Below are positions 34,565 to 42,017 of a stretch of DNA of 64,000 bases, in pieces. Every line of letters begins with the position of its first letter. Within the stretch, counting starts at the first letter, position 1. The stretch is from assembly GCA_003576745.1 (NCBI GenBank), contig QEVR01000002.1:111874-175873 (forward strand). Direction: 5' to 3'. The DNA comes from Candidatus Uhrbacteria bacterium. Lineage in GTDB: Bacteria; Patescibacteriota; Patescibacteriia; 2-12-FULL-60-25. The translations under genes and the position numbers were made by a program. The notes under the pieces were generated by a model that searched no databases, was not told the DNA's origin, and saw nothing but the letters and a program-made list of their open reading frames with translations.

Positions 34565-34641
34565 AGTTAATAGTTCGTGGGTTAGTAGTTGGAAGACATG
34601 GTTCGAAATAACTATTAACCATCAACTATTAACCATCAACT
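34565..34641. repeat. short TTAACCATCAACTA repeat
   Basis: AACTATTAACCATCAACTATTAACCATCAACT gives two 14-bp tandem units immediately before the ybaB ATG, with a reversed echo (GTTAATAGTTCGTGG) at 34565. It is a different word set from the main repeat family. Confidence 0.6.
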
Positions 34642-34959
34642 ATGTTCAATAAACTCAAACAATTCAAAGACATCCGCGAACGCGCCAAAGGCATACAAAG
34701 CGCGCTCGCAAAGGAACGCGCGGAAGGATCCGGCGGCTGGGGAAAAGTAAAAGTAATCATGGACGGCAATCAAAAAGTACTGGACGTGATGATTGATGAA
34801 AGTCTTATGAAAGATAAGCCTGCGCTCGCAAACGCCGTCAAAGATGCCGTAAACGACGCCGTAGGAAAAATCCAGCGCATTATGCAGAGCAAAATGAAAG
34901 ATCTCGGCGGAGATGAGCTGGCGCAGGATATGCAGCATCTCTTGGGAAAAAAGTCGTGA
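34642..34959 (+). CDS. YbaB/EbfC nucleoid-associated protein
   Basis: 105 residues. Small YbaB/EbfC-type DNA-binding dimer: an N-terminal helix (FNKLKQFKDIRERAKGIQSALA), the beta-hairpin VKVIMDGNQKVLDVMIDES and a C-terminal helix ending QDMQHLLGKKS. It binds and bends DNA non-specifically. It lies immediately before recR, the widespread ybaB-recR pair. Confidence 0.88.
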   Translation: MFNKLKQFKDIRERAKGIQSALAKERAEGSGGWGKVKVIMDGNQKVLDVMIDESLMKDKPALANAVKDAVNDAVGKIQRIMQSKMKDLGGDELAQDMQHLLGKKS

Positions 34960-35034
34960 GTTATGGGTTTTGGGTTATGAGAATGATCTGAATTCGTTCG
35001 ACCCAAAACGCACGACCCATTTCTCACTACCCGC

Positions 35035-35655
35035 ATGAGCAAACTCATCCCTCCGCCGATCCATGACGTGGCGGCTGAATTCGACGGGCTCCCGGGCATA
35101 GGACCCCGGGCGGCATTGCGATACGCCTACTGGCTGGTCAATCTTCCGAAAGACCGCCTTCTCCGTTTTGCGGATGCGTTAAAACGGTTGGCGGACGGCG
35201 TAACGCGCTGCCATGTATGCGGTTTGTGGAGCGATGCGAGCCCCTGTACGATCTGCACAGACCCCCGAAGAAACGACAAGGAACTCTGCGTAGTGGCAAG
35301 TCCGCAAGACGTGCGCGTTATCGAAGAATGCGGCGCATTCAAAGGCCGCTATCATATTCTCGGCGGGACGCTGGATCCCGTCAGCGGCCGCACGCCGGAA
35401 CAATTGTACATCCCCGCGCTCATCGAACGCCTTATGAATCACGCCTCGACGATTACGGAAGTCATTCTCGCATTCGATCCGGATGTCCCCGGCGATACCA
35501 CGGTACTGTACTTAAAAAAACAATTGGCCGAACGCGACTTCGGCAGACCCATACGCACAACCCGCCTTGCCCGCGGCCTCCCGAACGGCGCCACGCTCGA
35601 ATACGCTGATGAAATGACCGTCGCGGAGGCGATGGAGCATCGAAGAGAGGGTTAG
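35035..35655 (+). CDS. recR: recombination protein RecR
   Basis: 206 residues. Order: helix-hairpin-helix (FDGLPGIGPRAALRYAYWLV), Cys4 zinc finger (CHVCGLWSDASPCTICTD), Toprim domain (ELCVVASPQDVRVIEECGAFKGRYHILGG with acid residues) and a Walker-B-like end. RecR loads RecA with RecFO at gaps. The zinc finger is complete. Confidence 0.95.
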   Translation: MSKLIPPPIHDVAAEFDGLPGIGPRAALRYAYWLVNLPKDRLLRFADALKRLADGVTRCHVCGLWSDASPCTICTDPRRNDKELCVVASPQDVRVIEECGAFKGRYHILGGTLDPVSGRTPEQLYIPALIERLMNHASTITEVILAFDPDVPGDTTVLYLKKQLAERDFGRPIRTTRLARGLPNGATLEYADEMTVAEAMEHRREG

Positions 35656-35748
35656 GGGCGCAGGAGGATCGTAGGTTCGTAGGTGCGAAATACGAGCCAT
35701 TTTTCGTTATTGACTTGGTTATAGATCCATGGGACTGAATATGTATAT

Positions 35749-36098
35749 ATGGCCTATACCGATTTAATCGTATGGAAAAAATCCATGCAACTAGCGAAGA
35801 CGGTGTTTCGAGTAACGGGGACATTCCCGCCGAGTCAACGATATGTGCTTGTCCCGCAAATGCAGCGCGCGGCACTCTCTATCGTTTCAAATATCGCAGA
35901 AGGCTTCCGTAGGACGCAAAAAAAATCAAAAATTCTTTGCGCATCGCCTATGGTTCAGCATCTGAACTGGAAACGCAGGTTCATCTTTCTTATGAGCTTG
36001 AACTCCTAGACCTCAATACATCAGGCCAGATCAAGGATGACTTGGATCATGTGCTGAAACTGCTTAATAGAACACTGCACAGCCTGAAGGTATATTGA
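35749..36098 (+). pseudogene. four-helix-bundle protein (23S rRNA intervening-sequence type), frameshifted
   Basis: MAYTDLIVWKKSMQLAKTVF and AALSIVSNIAEGFRR are the signature of the small four-helix-bundle family (S23/IVP). At an A8 tract (35918-35925) the frame breaks; a -1 shift continues as KNSLRIAYGSASELETQVH, LSYELELLDL and LLNRTLHSLKVY, ending at TGA 36096-36098, which completes the family's last two helices. So the gene is either a pseudogene missing one A or is read by -1 slippage on the A run. Read straight it stops at 36009. Confidence 0.75.
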
Positions 36099-36101
36099 GG
36101 C

Positions 36102-36147
36102 AAGGCCTACAGACCTAAGTACCTACGATCCTACGGACCTACGATCC
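36102..36147. repeat. short CCTACGATCC repeat tract
   Basis: GGCCTACAGACCTAAGTACC and CCTACGATCCTACGGACCTA, a 10-bp word family similar to but distinct from the main C-arm; echoed near 35665 (GATCGTAGGTTCGTAGG). Confidence 0.55.
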
Positions 36148-36176
36148 GAAAAAGACGACCCCTTTCAGGATCGTCC
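36148..36176 (-). terminator. intrinsic terminator after rplU
   Basis: Minus-strand GACGATCC-TGAAA-GGGGTCGTC hairpin followed by TTTTTC. Confidence 0.75.
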
Positions 36177-36196
36177 CGAACGCGCGTCGTAGCCCG

Positions 36197-36508
36197 TTAC
36201 GCCACCTTCGTAATCTTCACCTTGGTGAACGGCTGGCGGTGTCCCACGCGGCGCGTGTAGCGCGACTTCGGCTTGTATTTGACCACCGAAATTTTCTTTG
36301 CCCGTCCGTGTTCGACGATTTCGCCTTCCACCGTTCCACCGGAAACGGTCGGCGTACCCACATCCGTGTTTGTGCCGTCCTCTTCGGCGCGGAGAAGGAC
36401 TTCAAAACGGACCGTGTCCCCCGCTTTACCGGCGAGTTTTTCGATCTTCAGCGTTTGCCCTTCGCGGACGATATACTGCTTTCCGCCAGTCTTAATAACC
36501 GCAATCAT
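36197..36508 (-). CDS. rplU: ribosomal protein bL21
   Basis: 103 residues, starting MIAVIKTGGKQYIVREGQTL, the universal bL21 opening, and ending PKSRYTRRVGHRQPFTKVKI. It binds 23S rRNA in the large subunit. rpmA, its usual neighbour, is not adjacent here. The promoter TTGACG-17-TATCAT ends nine nt from the ATG, so the mRNA would have about 3 nt of leader. Confidence 0.97.
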   Translation of the reverse strand: MIAVIKTGGKQYIVREGQTLKIEKLAGKAGDTVRFEVLLRAEEDGTNTDVGTPTVSGGTVEGEIVEHGRAKKISVVKYKPKSRYTRRVGHRQPFTKVKITKVA

Positions 36509-36517
36509 AGTGCCGAG

Positions 36518-36546
36518 ATGATACGAGAAACATGTATTTTCGTCAA
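36518..36546 (-). promoter_or_regulatory. rplU promoter, near-leaderless
   Basis: Minus-strand TTGACG (36541-36546), 17-bp spacer, TATCAT (36518-36523): one of the best promoter matches in the window. Confidence 0.8.
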
Positions 36547-36699
36547 GAAAAGCCCCGTTCCTTTTAAGGACAGGAGCCGGAATCAAAGCAGAATGAACAT
36601 TTGCCGCCTTTCGCTGTACACGACGCCTTCGTCACCACCAACATACGCACGGCTCTGTCACCACCCCATCACTCTCCAAAGTTTTTATGGACCAAGGGG

Positions 36700-36910
36700 C
36701 CTTTAAAGCCAGTGTGGGCGGCTTTTTACTCTGAAAGGAGCGTTTCCTGTCTCGGACAGGAATTCCGGTTAAAAACCGGAAAGGGTTTTCCCCCAGAACT
36801 GGAGCAGGATATTCCCGTAGGACTATCGCTCCCGTGAGGGACAGCCGATGACGAATCCCCTGCCTTGCGGCAAGGCGGCTGTATCAATGCCTTTGCATGA
36901 GCAAGGGCGT
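36700..36910 (+). ncRNA. candidate structured noncoding RNA
   Basis: A chain of consecutive stems: AAAGCC/GGCTTT (36705-36725), CCTGTC-TCG-GACAGG (36746-36760), TTCCGGTT-AAA-AACCGGAA (36763-36781), GGAGC/GCTCC with inner GATA/TATC (36801-36832), CCC-GTGA-GGG with a GNRA loop (36831-36840), ACAGCC/GGCTGT (36841-36882) enclosing GCCTTG-CGG-CAAGGC, and GCCTTTGC-ATGA-GCAAGGGC (36889-36908). The last stem contains a U-G pair and the GNRA loop reads only on the + strand, so I infer + transcription. It does not match tmRNA, RNase P or SRP RNA as I know them. Confidence 0.5.
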
Positions 36911-36933
36911 GATGGATGTGAAATATCAAAGAT

Positions 36934-36957
36934 TGCTGAAACTGTAAATGTTTCAGC
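36934..36957 (-). terminator. hairpin at tgt stop codon
   Basis: GCTGAAAC/GTTTCAGC, 8-bp stem with a 7-nt loop, overlapping the tgt stop. No T run of quality follows, so the terminator role is tentative. Confidence 0.45.
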
Positions 36958-38113
36958 CCATCCGAAGTCTAGAAAAAAGGTCCAAATAAAACGTTAAATT
37001 TGCGATGGTCGCCAGCCGATACGCAAGCATTTCCTTGGTATCGAACAAATGATGCAGGTAGCCCATGGAGTATCTCGAAAGCTCCTCCGAAAACCCTACA
37101 TCTGCCCATTCCTCTTCCCCCTCTGCCCTTTGCTCTCTGCCCTTTGCCCTGATTGGCTCCCCGCTCCCCCGCCACTTGGCATTCGTCACATTCACGACTT
37201 CGTACTTCCCTACTCCCGACTCCCTACTCCCAACGCCCTCTCCCCATCGGTACAGATGTCCGTGCCGCGCATTCCGCGTCGGGAGCACGCAGTCGAACAT
37301 ATCGATGCCGCGTTTTACGTATTCCACGATCTGATCCGGCTGAGCGCCGCCCATGAAATATCTCGGCTTATCCTCTGGAAGCATGGGGAGTATCTCATCG
37401 ATGACCTTGATGGCGTCCTCGAACGGTTCGCCCACGGAAAGACCACCAATGGCATAGCCGTCGAATCCGATATCAAGCATGCCTTTCACAGACCGCTTGC
37501 GCAGTTCAATATCCGTCCCGCCCTGAATAATGCCAAAGAGCTGCGCGCCCTTTGCCCTTTCTCCTTGCCCTTTGCCCTTTTCAAACTCATCCCTGCACCG
37601 CCTCGCCCATCTCAACGACCGTTCCATCGCCTCTTCCACTTCCGCGCGTTCCGCCGGCAATCCGATAACATCGTCAAAACACATTACGATATCGCTCCCG
37701 AGCGTGCGCTGAATTTGCATGGACAGCTCCGGCGTCATGGCGAGCTTCGCGCCGTCGATGGGCGACCGGAAGAGCACGCCTTCCTCCGTGATTGTTTTTC
37801 TGTCCGCGAGCGAAAATACCTGAAACCCTCCGGAGTCGGTAAGGATGGCGCCGTTCCAGCTCATGAATGCGTGCAGGCCCCCCACCCTCTCCATCACCTC
37901 CATGCCCGGACGGAGCATGAGATGAAAGGTGTTGGAGAGGAGGATGGGTGAGCCGAGACGCTCGACATCCGCAGATGAGAGCGTTTTTACGGCCGCGCGC
38001 GTGGCAATCGGCATAAAAAACGGCGTAGAAAGTTCGCCGTGCGCCGTCGACAATACCCCGCGACGGCCGAGCGGACCCGCGGATGCCGTGAGATGAAAAC
38101 CCGAAACGGACAT
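36953..38113 (-). CDS. tgt: tRNA-guanine transglycosylase with in-frame repeat insertions
   Basis: 386 residues. Exchanges G34 for a queuine precursor in tRNAs with GUN anticodons. Catalytic Asp93 (LTDSGGFQVFS) and nucleophile Asp273 (FDCVLPTRNARHGHL) are present, as are SNTFHLMLRPG, IIQGG and GGLSVGEP. Unusual: residues ~177-190 (EKGKGQGERAKGA) and ~288-340 (including GVGSRESGVGK and RAKGREQRAEGEEEW) are encoded by the genome's dispersed repeat words. The second segment replaces the region that in this family carries the CxCxxC zinc ligands; only HHLF remains. It may be non-functional or differently folded there. Start MSVSGFHLTA. Confidence 0.85.
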   Translation of the reverse strand: MSVSGFHLTASAGPLGRRGVLSTAHGELSTPFFMPIATRAAVKTLSSADVERLGSPILLSNTFHLMLRPGMEVMERVGGLHAFMSWNGAILTDSGGFQVFSLADRKTITEEGVLFRSPIDGAKLAMTPELSMQIQRTLGSDIVMCFDDVIGLPAERAEVEEAMERSLRWARRCRDEFEKGKGQGERAKGAQLFGIIQGGTDIELRKRSVKGMLDIGFDGYAIGGLSVGEPFEDAIKVIDEILPMLPEDKPRYFMGGAQPDQIVEYVKRGIDMFDCVLPTRNARHGHLYRWGEGVGSRESGVGKYEVVNVTNAKWRGSGEPIRAKGREQRAEGEEEWADVGFSEELSRYSMGYLHHLFDTKEMLAYRLATIANLTFYLDLFSRLRMG

Positions 38114-38167
38114 GGCCGGCACGGTACCGGAAAATGGCGAAAGAGTCGAGGGATGAACGATGTCCCG

Positions 38168-38992
38168 TTACAACGGGCTCGCAATATTCCGCAATGCGGG
38201 ATTTGTCACATGCGTATACCGTTCCGTGGTCCGGATATTCCGATGACCCAACAGTTCCTGCACATACCTAATATCCACGCCGTTCTCAAGGACATGCGTG
38301 GCAAAGCTGTGGCGCAAAGAATGAAAACTCGCATCCTTCAGAATTCCGGCTTGCCGCAACGCGCGCTCAAAAATTTTCTGCGCTGCGCGGGAAGAAAGCA
38401 TGCCTCCGCGTTCGCTCTCGAATATCAATGCATCGCCTGATTTTCCCATCATGAGGCATGAAAGTTCGGAAATGCACTTTGGAGATACTACGGTGATACG
38501 ATCTTTGTTCCCTTTGGACTGCCGGATTGCGAGCATGCGTCCTCCGCAGTCGACATCCTTCACCCGAAGCCGGATTACCTCGCTCACCCGAAGACCGGAG
38601 CCATATGCGACGGCAAGCAAAAGGCGGTGTTTTGGATTTTTCGGCTGGGCGATGAGGCGCTCGATTTCATCGCGCGACAGAACCACCGGCAAACGCGCGG
38701 GCCGCCGTACGGCTGGGATTTCAATATGTATGAAACTCCGTACTACATGCCTATACAAAAATTTTATGGCATTTGCGTGCAAATTGACTGTTTGCGCTGC
38801 CGCTCCTTTTTCGATAAGCCGTGCGATAAACGGCCGTATTGCCGCATCACCCCGCGCAATACAATCTTCTCCCGAGCATTGAAAAAATGCCCCCAAGGCC
38901 GAGCAATACGCCCGAATGGTATTTTTGCTGTATCCGCGCGCCATCAGCTCTTTCGCCGTGTTTTGAATATACAAATCCCTCATATACTCCAT
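38168..38992 (-). CDS. Xer-type tyrosine recombinase next to attI-like site
   Basis: 274 residues (a second ATG at 38983 is possible). N-terminal SAM-like core-binding domain (~1-95) and catalytic domain with all residues: Arg135 (GSGLRVSEV), Lys160 (SKGNKDR), His224-x-x-Arg227 (HSLRHSFATH), His250 (LGHRNI) and Tyr259 (ERYTHV). The Arg-His interval is 89 residues, as in Xer proteins; the extra helix typical of integron IntI proteins is not seen. It is divergent from, and 99 bp away from, the left end of an integron-like cassette, the exact arrangement of intI and attI. Confidence 0.9.
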   Translation of the reverse strand: MEYMRDLYIQNTAKELMARGYSKNTIRAYCSALGAFFQCSGEDCIARGDAAIRPFIARLIEKGAAAQTVNLHANAIKFLYRHVVRSFIHIEIPAVRRPARLPVVLSRDEIERLIAQPKNPKHRLLLAVAYGSGLRVSEVIRLRVKDVDCGGRMLAIRQSKGNKDRITVVSPKCISELSCLMMGKSGDALIFESERGGMLSSRAAQKIFERALRQAGILKDASFHSLRHSFATHVLENGVDIRYVQELLGHRNIRTTERYTHVTNPALRNIASPL

Positions 38993-39090
38993 TCCGTAAC
39001 ACCAATAGGAATGACTTGCAATCCACAGGAATAACGCCTATATTCAGGCAATATCAAACATTAACATCCAAACAGGGCGTATAAGCGATA

Positions 39091-39097
39091 GTTAAGT
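39091..39097 (+). other. attI-like recombination junction (left cassette boundary)
   Basis: GTTAAGT fits the core site GTTRRRY exactly. Cleavage after G39091 gives the cassette start TTAAGT, the precise complement of the attC R'' box ACTTAAC. Confidence 0.75.
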
Positions 39098-39967
39098 GAA
39101 ATAATTATAATTTTTTACTCTTATGAAAAACAATTTTTTTCGAACCGATCTTAATTTAAAAGGTCGTTGGTGGCATAGGCTTCTACTTATCGTATTTATC
39201 ATTTGTTTTGTAGTGCTTCTTGGCATTAGCATTTCAAGCAGTGTTGATGATGCTCAACTCCCTAAATATAGTAACGTTGGAATGCTGTCTGAGCGCATGG
39301 ACGATAAAATTCGTTTAATTGGAGACTTGGTAAAACCAGATGAAAAGGTCGCCGTATATGAGCATAATTTATATGGCACATATAACGGGAAATCATTTTA
39401 TAGCGGAAATGGTGACTGGCTCCTTGAGCAGGAATATTATTGTGCTAAAAATATATCCGACAAGGTTGAGGAAATTTCAGCCAAAACAGGAGTAAATTAT
39501 TACAAGGGCAACCTTAATCTTGTCCAATTAAACGAATTTAAAAAATATTTGTCGCAAAACAAAGCTCAATGCGTTCAAGTTCTCGAATTAGATTCATTTG
39601 AGCGCTATGGCAATGTAAAAAAAGCATTATCTTGGGGGCTTGAAGCGGATGACATGGCTGTATGGAAAGTGTCAATTATAAAAACCGTCCTTTCAGTTTT
39701 GCAACAAATATTTTTTATCGTCCTCGGTTTTCTTGTAGTGATGGTCATTTATTACAAGATTATTCTTTATATAATATTCGGTTCGAAAAAAATTGATAAT
39801 AATAAGGATAGTAAAAAATTATAATTACATCACTTAACAGCGTGTATGAGATTCCAGAAAAAGTGCGTTAATAATTTTCATAGGTTGCACTTTTTCTTTC
39901 ACCCAAATTTCGCCTCCTCTATGATAAAATATAAGGAAGTCGGCGAAACTTCTCATACACGCAAACG
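39092..39967 (+). mobile_element. integron gene cassette
   Basis: 876 bp: 31 bp of leader, one AT-rich ORF, then a 142-bp attC. Both ends obey the cassette rule (G^TTRRRY). When circularised, the end G39967 joined to TTAAGT recreates a GTTAAGT box fully complementary to ACTTAAC, as attC sites require. Base composition (about one third GC) differs sharply from the flanks, indicating transfer. Confidence 0.75.
39123..39824 (+). CDS. cassette-encoded two-helix membrane protein, unknown
   Basis: 233 residues with two transmembrane segments, ~20-40 (LLLIVFIICFVVLLGISIS) and ~188-218 (FFIVLGFLVVMVIYYKIILY), flanking a ~150-residue hydrophilic, probably extracytoplasmic domain (SERMDDKIRLIGDLVKPDEK; two Cys, in YYCAKNI and KAQCVQV, could form a disulfide). 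Codon usage is strongly A/T-ending, unlike neighbours. A TATAAT lies 12 nt before the ATG. No family recognised; similar topologies occur among small envelope and toxin/immunity proteins, but that is only a possibility. Confidence 0.75.
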   Translation: MKNNFFRTDLNLKGRWWHRLLLIVFIICFVVLLGISISSSVDDAQLPKYSNVGMLSERMDDKIRLIGDLVKPDEKVAVYEHNLYGTYNGKSFYSGNGDWLLEQEYYCAKNISDKVEEISAKTGVNYYKGNLNLVQLNEFKKYLSQNKAQCVQVLELDSFERYGNVKKALSWGLEADDMAVWKVSIIKTVLSVLQQIFFIVLGFLVVMVIYYKIILYIIFGSKKIDNNKDSKKL

Positions 39968-39973
39968 TTAGCT
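39832..39973 (+). other. attC site (59-base-element type)
   Basis: R'' ACTTAAC at 39832-39838 and R' GTTAGCT at 39967-39973 bracket an imperfect inverted repeat: GCGTGTATGAGA (39840-39851) pairs perfectly with TCTCATACACGC (39951-39962), with unequal spacers A and AAAC. The interior folds into two further hairpins, AGAAAAAGTGC/GCACTTTTTCT and TTTCGCC/GGCGAAA. R' deviates from GTTRRRY at one base, expected because its right half comes from the ancestral insertion site. Confidence 0.75.
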
Positions 39974-40226
39974 GAAATATTCCTTTTCTTTTTTGGGCTA
40001 TCGCCCAATTGTTTTAAAAAATTTTCAAATTTCTTTTTCTTTAATTATAGAGGGGAATAAGGTGTTTTCTTCCGCTCCGCTCGGGGGTATTGGTCGGGAA
40101 AATTTATCCCTTTCATTCCAGAGAGTACAAGCGTACGCATCAAACCTCCCCTCTCCTGTTTCGACCGTCTCGTACTGGCGATATCTCCCAACGCCCGATA
40201 TACTTTGCTGACGACAACCTCCATCT
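39974..40226. other. flank right of the cassette, no gene
   Basis: Pyrimidine-rich around 39980-40050 (CCTTTTCTTTTTTGG, TTTCTTTTTCTTTAATTATA), with a small GGGCTATCGCCC hairpin at 39997-40008. A TATACT lies 18 nt before the exchanger gene. Confidence 0.5.
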
Positions 40227-41168
40227 ATGGCATTCGACGCGCTTGCGCTGTTTTTCCTTTTTGCCATCCTCGGATGGTCGGCAGACATGGCTGTACGGAA
40301 TATCCGGTATCTGGGATCCGTTCTCAACATACGATTATTCGCCTTCGGCGTCCTGCTCGGGCTTGTTACGACGCTTCCGGAACTGTCTTTGGGCGTCAAT
40401 GCCACCATCGATCGCGCCGCCACCTTATCGGTAGGAAATCTGCTCGGCGGCGTCATTGTCATGCTCGGCCTTATTTTGGGAGCGAGCCTGGTGCTTAAGA
40501 ACAAGATCAAAACCGATGGACGTTTGGCATCAGCGATTCCGGCGGCTCTAGTGATTTTTTCCCCGGTGATATTCGGCATGGATGGGAATTACGGGCTCGC
40601 GGACGGGCTGGCAATGGTCGGTTTGTATATTGGCCTGCTTTTTTACCTGTACCGCATCAACCACTTCCAACAGCCTCTTCACATTAATATCGGCTATGGA
40701 AACAAAGTTACCAAATCGGTCATTGCGGCCATCGCCGGAATTATCGGTGTGCTCCTTGCATCGCACTGGATTGTGGAAATCACGCTGGATCTGCTTCAGT
40801 ATGTCCGCGTGAGCCAGCTTATGATCGGCCTTTTGATGTTTTCCGTAGGCACGAATCTGCCGGAAATAAGCATTGCCGTGGCATCGTGGCGCAAAAAATC
40901 TTCCGAGCTTTCCTTGAGCCACTTGTTAAGCTCGTCGTTTACGAACGTCTTGGTATTGGGAATCTTGGCGCTCCTCCGTCCCATTCCGTTCGAGACGAAT
41001 ATCGAATACTGGAATGTTGCCGTTTTTTTGGCCGCGACCCTGGCGTTCTTCGCCTATTTTTATCATAGCGGCAAAAAAATGGATCGGCGCGAGGGCGCGA
41101 TATTGCTGGCGATCTATATTGCGTTCGTCGCGACGAGCCTTGTTCTCGCCGGCGGGATCTTCGCGTGA
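40227..41168 (+). CDS. sodium/calcium exchanger-family membrane protein
   Basis: 313 residues with about ten transmembrane helices and the two inverted alpha-repeats of the CaCA superfamily: GLVTTLPELSLGVNATIDRAATLSVGNLLGG (first, with TLPE) and FSVGTNLPEISIAVASWRKKSSELSLSHLLSSS (second, with TNLPE). The acidic Glu in each repeat binds the cation. Ion specificity (Ca, or another divalent or K) is not determinable. A signal-like hydrophobic start MAFDALALFFLFAILGW. Confidence 0.85.
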   Translation: MAFDALALFFLFAILGWSADMAVRNIRYLGSVLNIRLFAFGVLLGLVTTLPELSLGVNATIDRAATLSVGNLLGGVIVMLGLILGASLVLKNKIKTDGRLASAIPAALVIFSPVIFGMDGNYGLADGLAMVGLYIGLLFYLYRINHFQQPLHINIGYGNKVTKSVIAAIAGIIGVLLASHWIVEITLDLLQYVRVSQLMIGLLMFSVGTNLPEISIAVASWRKKSSELSLSHLLSSSFTNVLVLGILALLRPIPFETNIEYWNVAVFLAATLAFFAYFYHSGKKMDRREGAILLAIYIAFVATSLVLAGGIFA

Positions 41169-41231
41169 GTTGCATACGACATAATACGCATTGTCGACAA
41201 TACTGACGTTTTCGCGCGCAAAGCAAAAAAA

Positions 41232-41927
41232 ATGCCCATAAAGGTTCATGCATCGCTTGCGCCTCCAGACCCCTATATGGACTTTTCCCTTGCTCATGTT
41301 GAAAAAATATATTGTTCCTGGGGCCGCCATCCTCTTTTTTATAAGGCCGCATGTGCGATCACATTCCTCGGCAGGGAGCGACGGCTCCGACAAATGGCGG
41401 TGGATGCCCTTGCTCTCCGCCATGGCGATACCGTGCTCGAGGTAGCTTGCGGAACAGGTTTGAATTTCGAATTCCTTGAGCGCGCCGTGGGACCGAAGGG
41501 AAACATTGTCGCATTCGATTATTCAAAGGAGATGCTGGAGGCCGCCCAAAAACGCGCTCAAAACCGCGGCTGGAACAATATACGCTTTCTTCAGGGCGAC
41601 GCCGCGGAGCTTGAACTCGATACGCCCGTGAATGCCGTGATCTCGGTTCTCGGCATCAGCGCCATTCCCCGTCATATGATGGCGCTTGAAAAGGCCGTGG
41701 CGGCGCTGCGGCAGAATGGAAACATATCCATTATGGACGCCCGGCTCCCCACGGGTTTTTGGAGCATGTTCAATCCCTTGATCGCCTTTGTATACACGCG
41801 CTGGGCGAGCTGGGACTATACCAAAACAATCCCGAATGACATTCGGCGATATATCAAAGATGCGAACATGGAAACCCTGAACGGAGGAACGATATTCATT
41901 GTTTACGGCCCAAAACCGAATCCGTAA
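41232..41927 (+). CDS. class I SAM-dependent methyltransferase
   Basis: 231 residues. Rossmann-like methyltransferase: motif I VLEVACGTGLNFEFL (about residue 69), acidic motif II IVAFDYSKEMLEAA, then GDAAEL and VISVLGISAIPR. The helical N-terminus and FWSMFNPLIAFVYTRW near the C-terminus suggest a lipid or quinone substrate (UbiE-like feel), which is speculation. It starts 63 bp downstream of the exchanger gene. Confidence 0.8.
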   Translation: MPIKVHASLAPPDPYMDFSLAHVEKIYCSWGRHPLFYKAACAITFLGRERRLRQMAVDALALRHGDTVLEVACGTGLNFEFLERAVGPKGNIVAFDYSKEMLEAAQKRAQNRGWNNIRFLQGDAAELELDTPVNAVISVLGISAIPRHMMALEKAVAALRQNGNISIMDARLPTGFWSMFNPLIAFVYTRWASWDYTKTIPNDIRRYIKDANMETLNGGTIFIVYGPKPNP

Positions 41928-42017
41928 CCTTTTGCCTCAAACGGAAGCGTTCGCCCAATACGCTGGCGATATCGCGCATCGCGGGATATGCTACTGCAGG
42001 CAAACAGCCGTAGCGCC

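Noticed and set aside
36601..36837. 78-aa ORF over the candidate ncRNA
   Set aside because: Covers hairpin-dense sequence; composition and lack of RBS or homology look argue against a protein, but I cannot exclude it.
37049..37951. 300-aa frame on + strand within tgt
   Set aside because: Antisense to tgt; low-complexity composition from the repeat, no motif.
40025..40579. 184-aa minus frame beside the cassette
   Set aside because: Shadow of the exchanger gene start; Arg/Ser-rich, no start signal.
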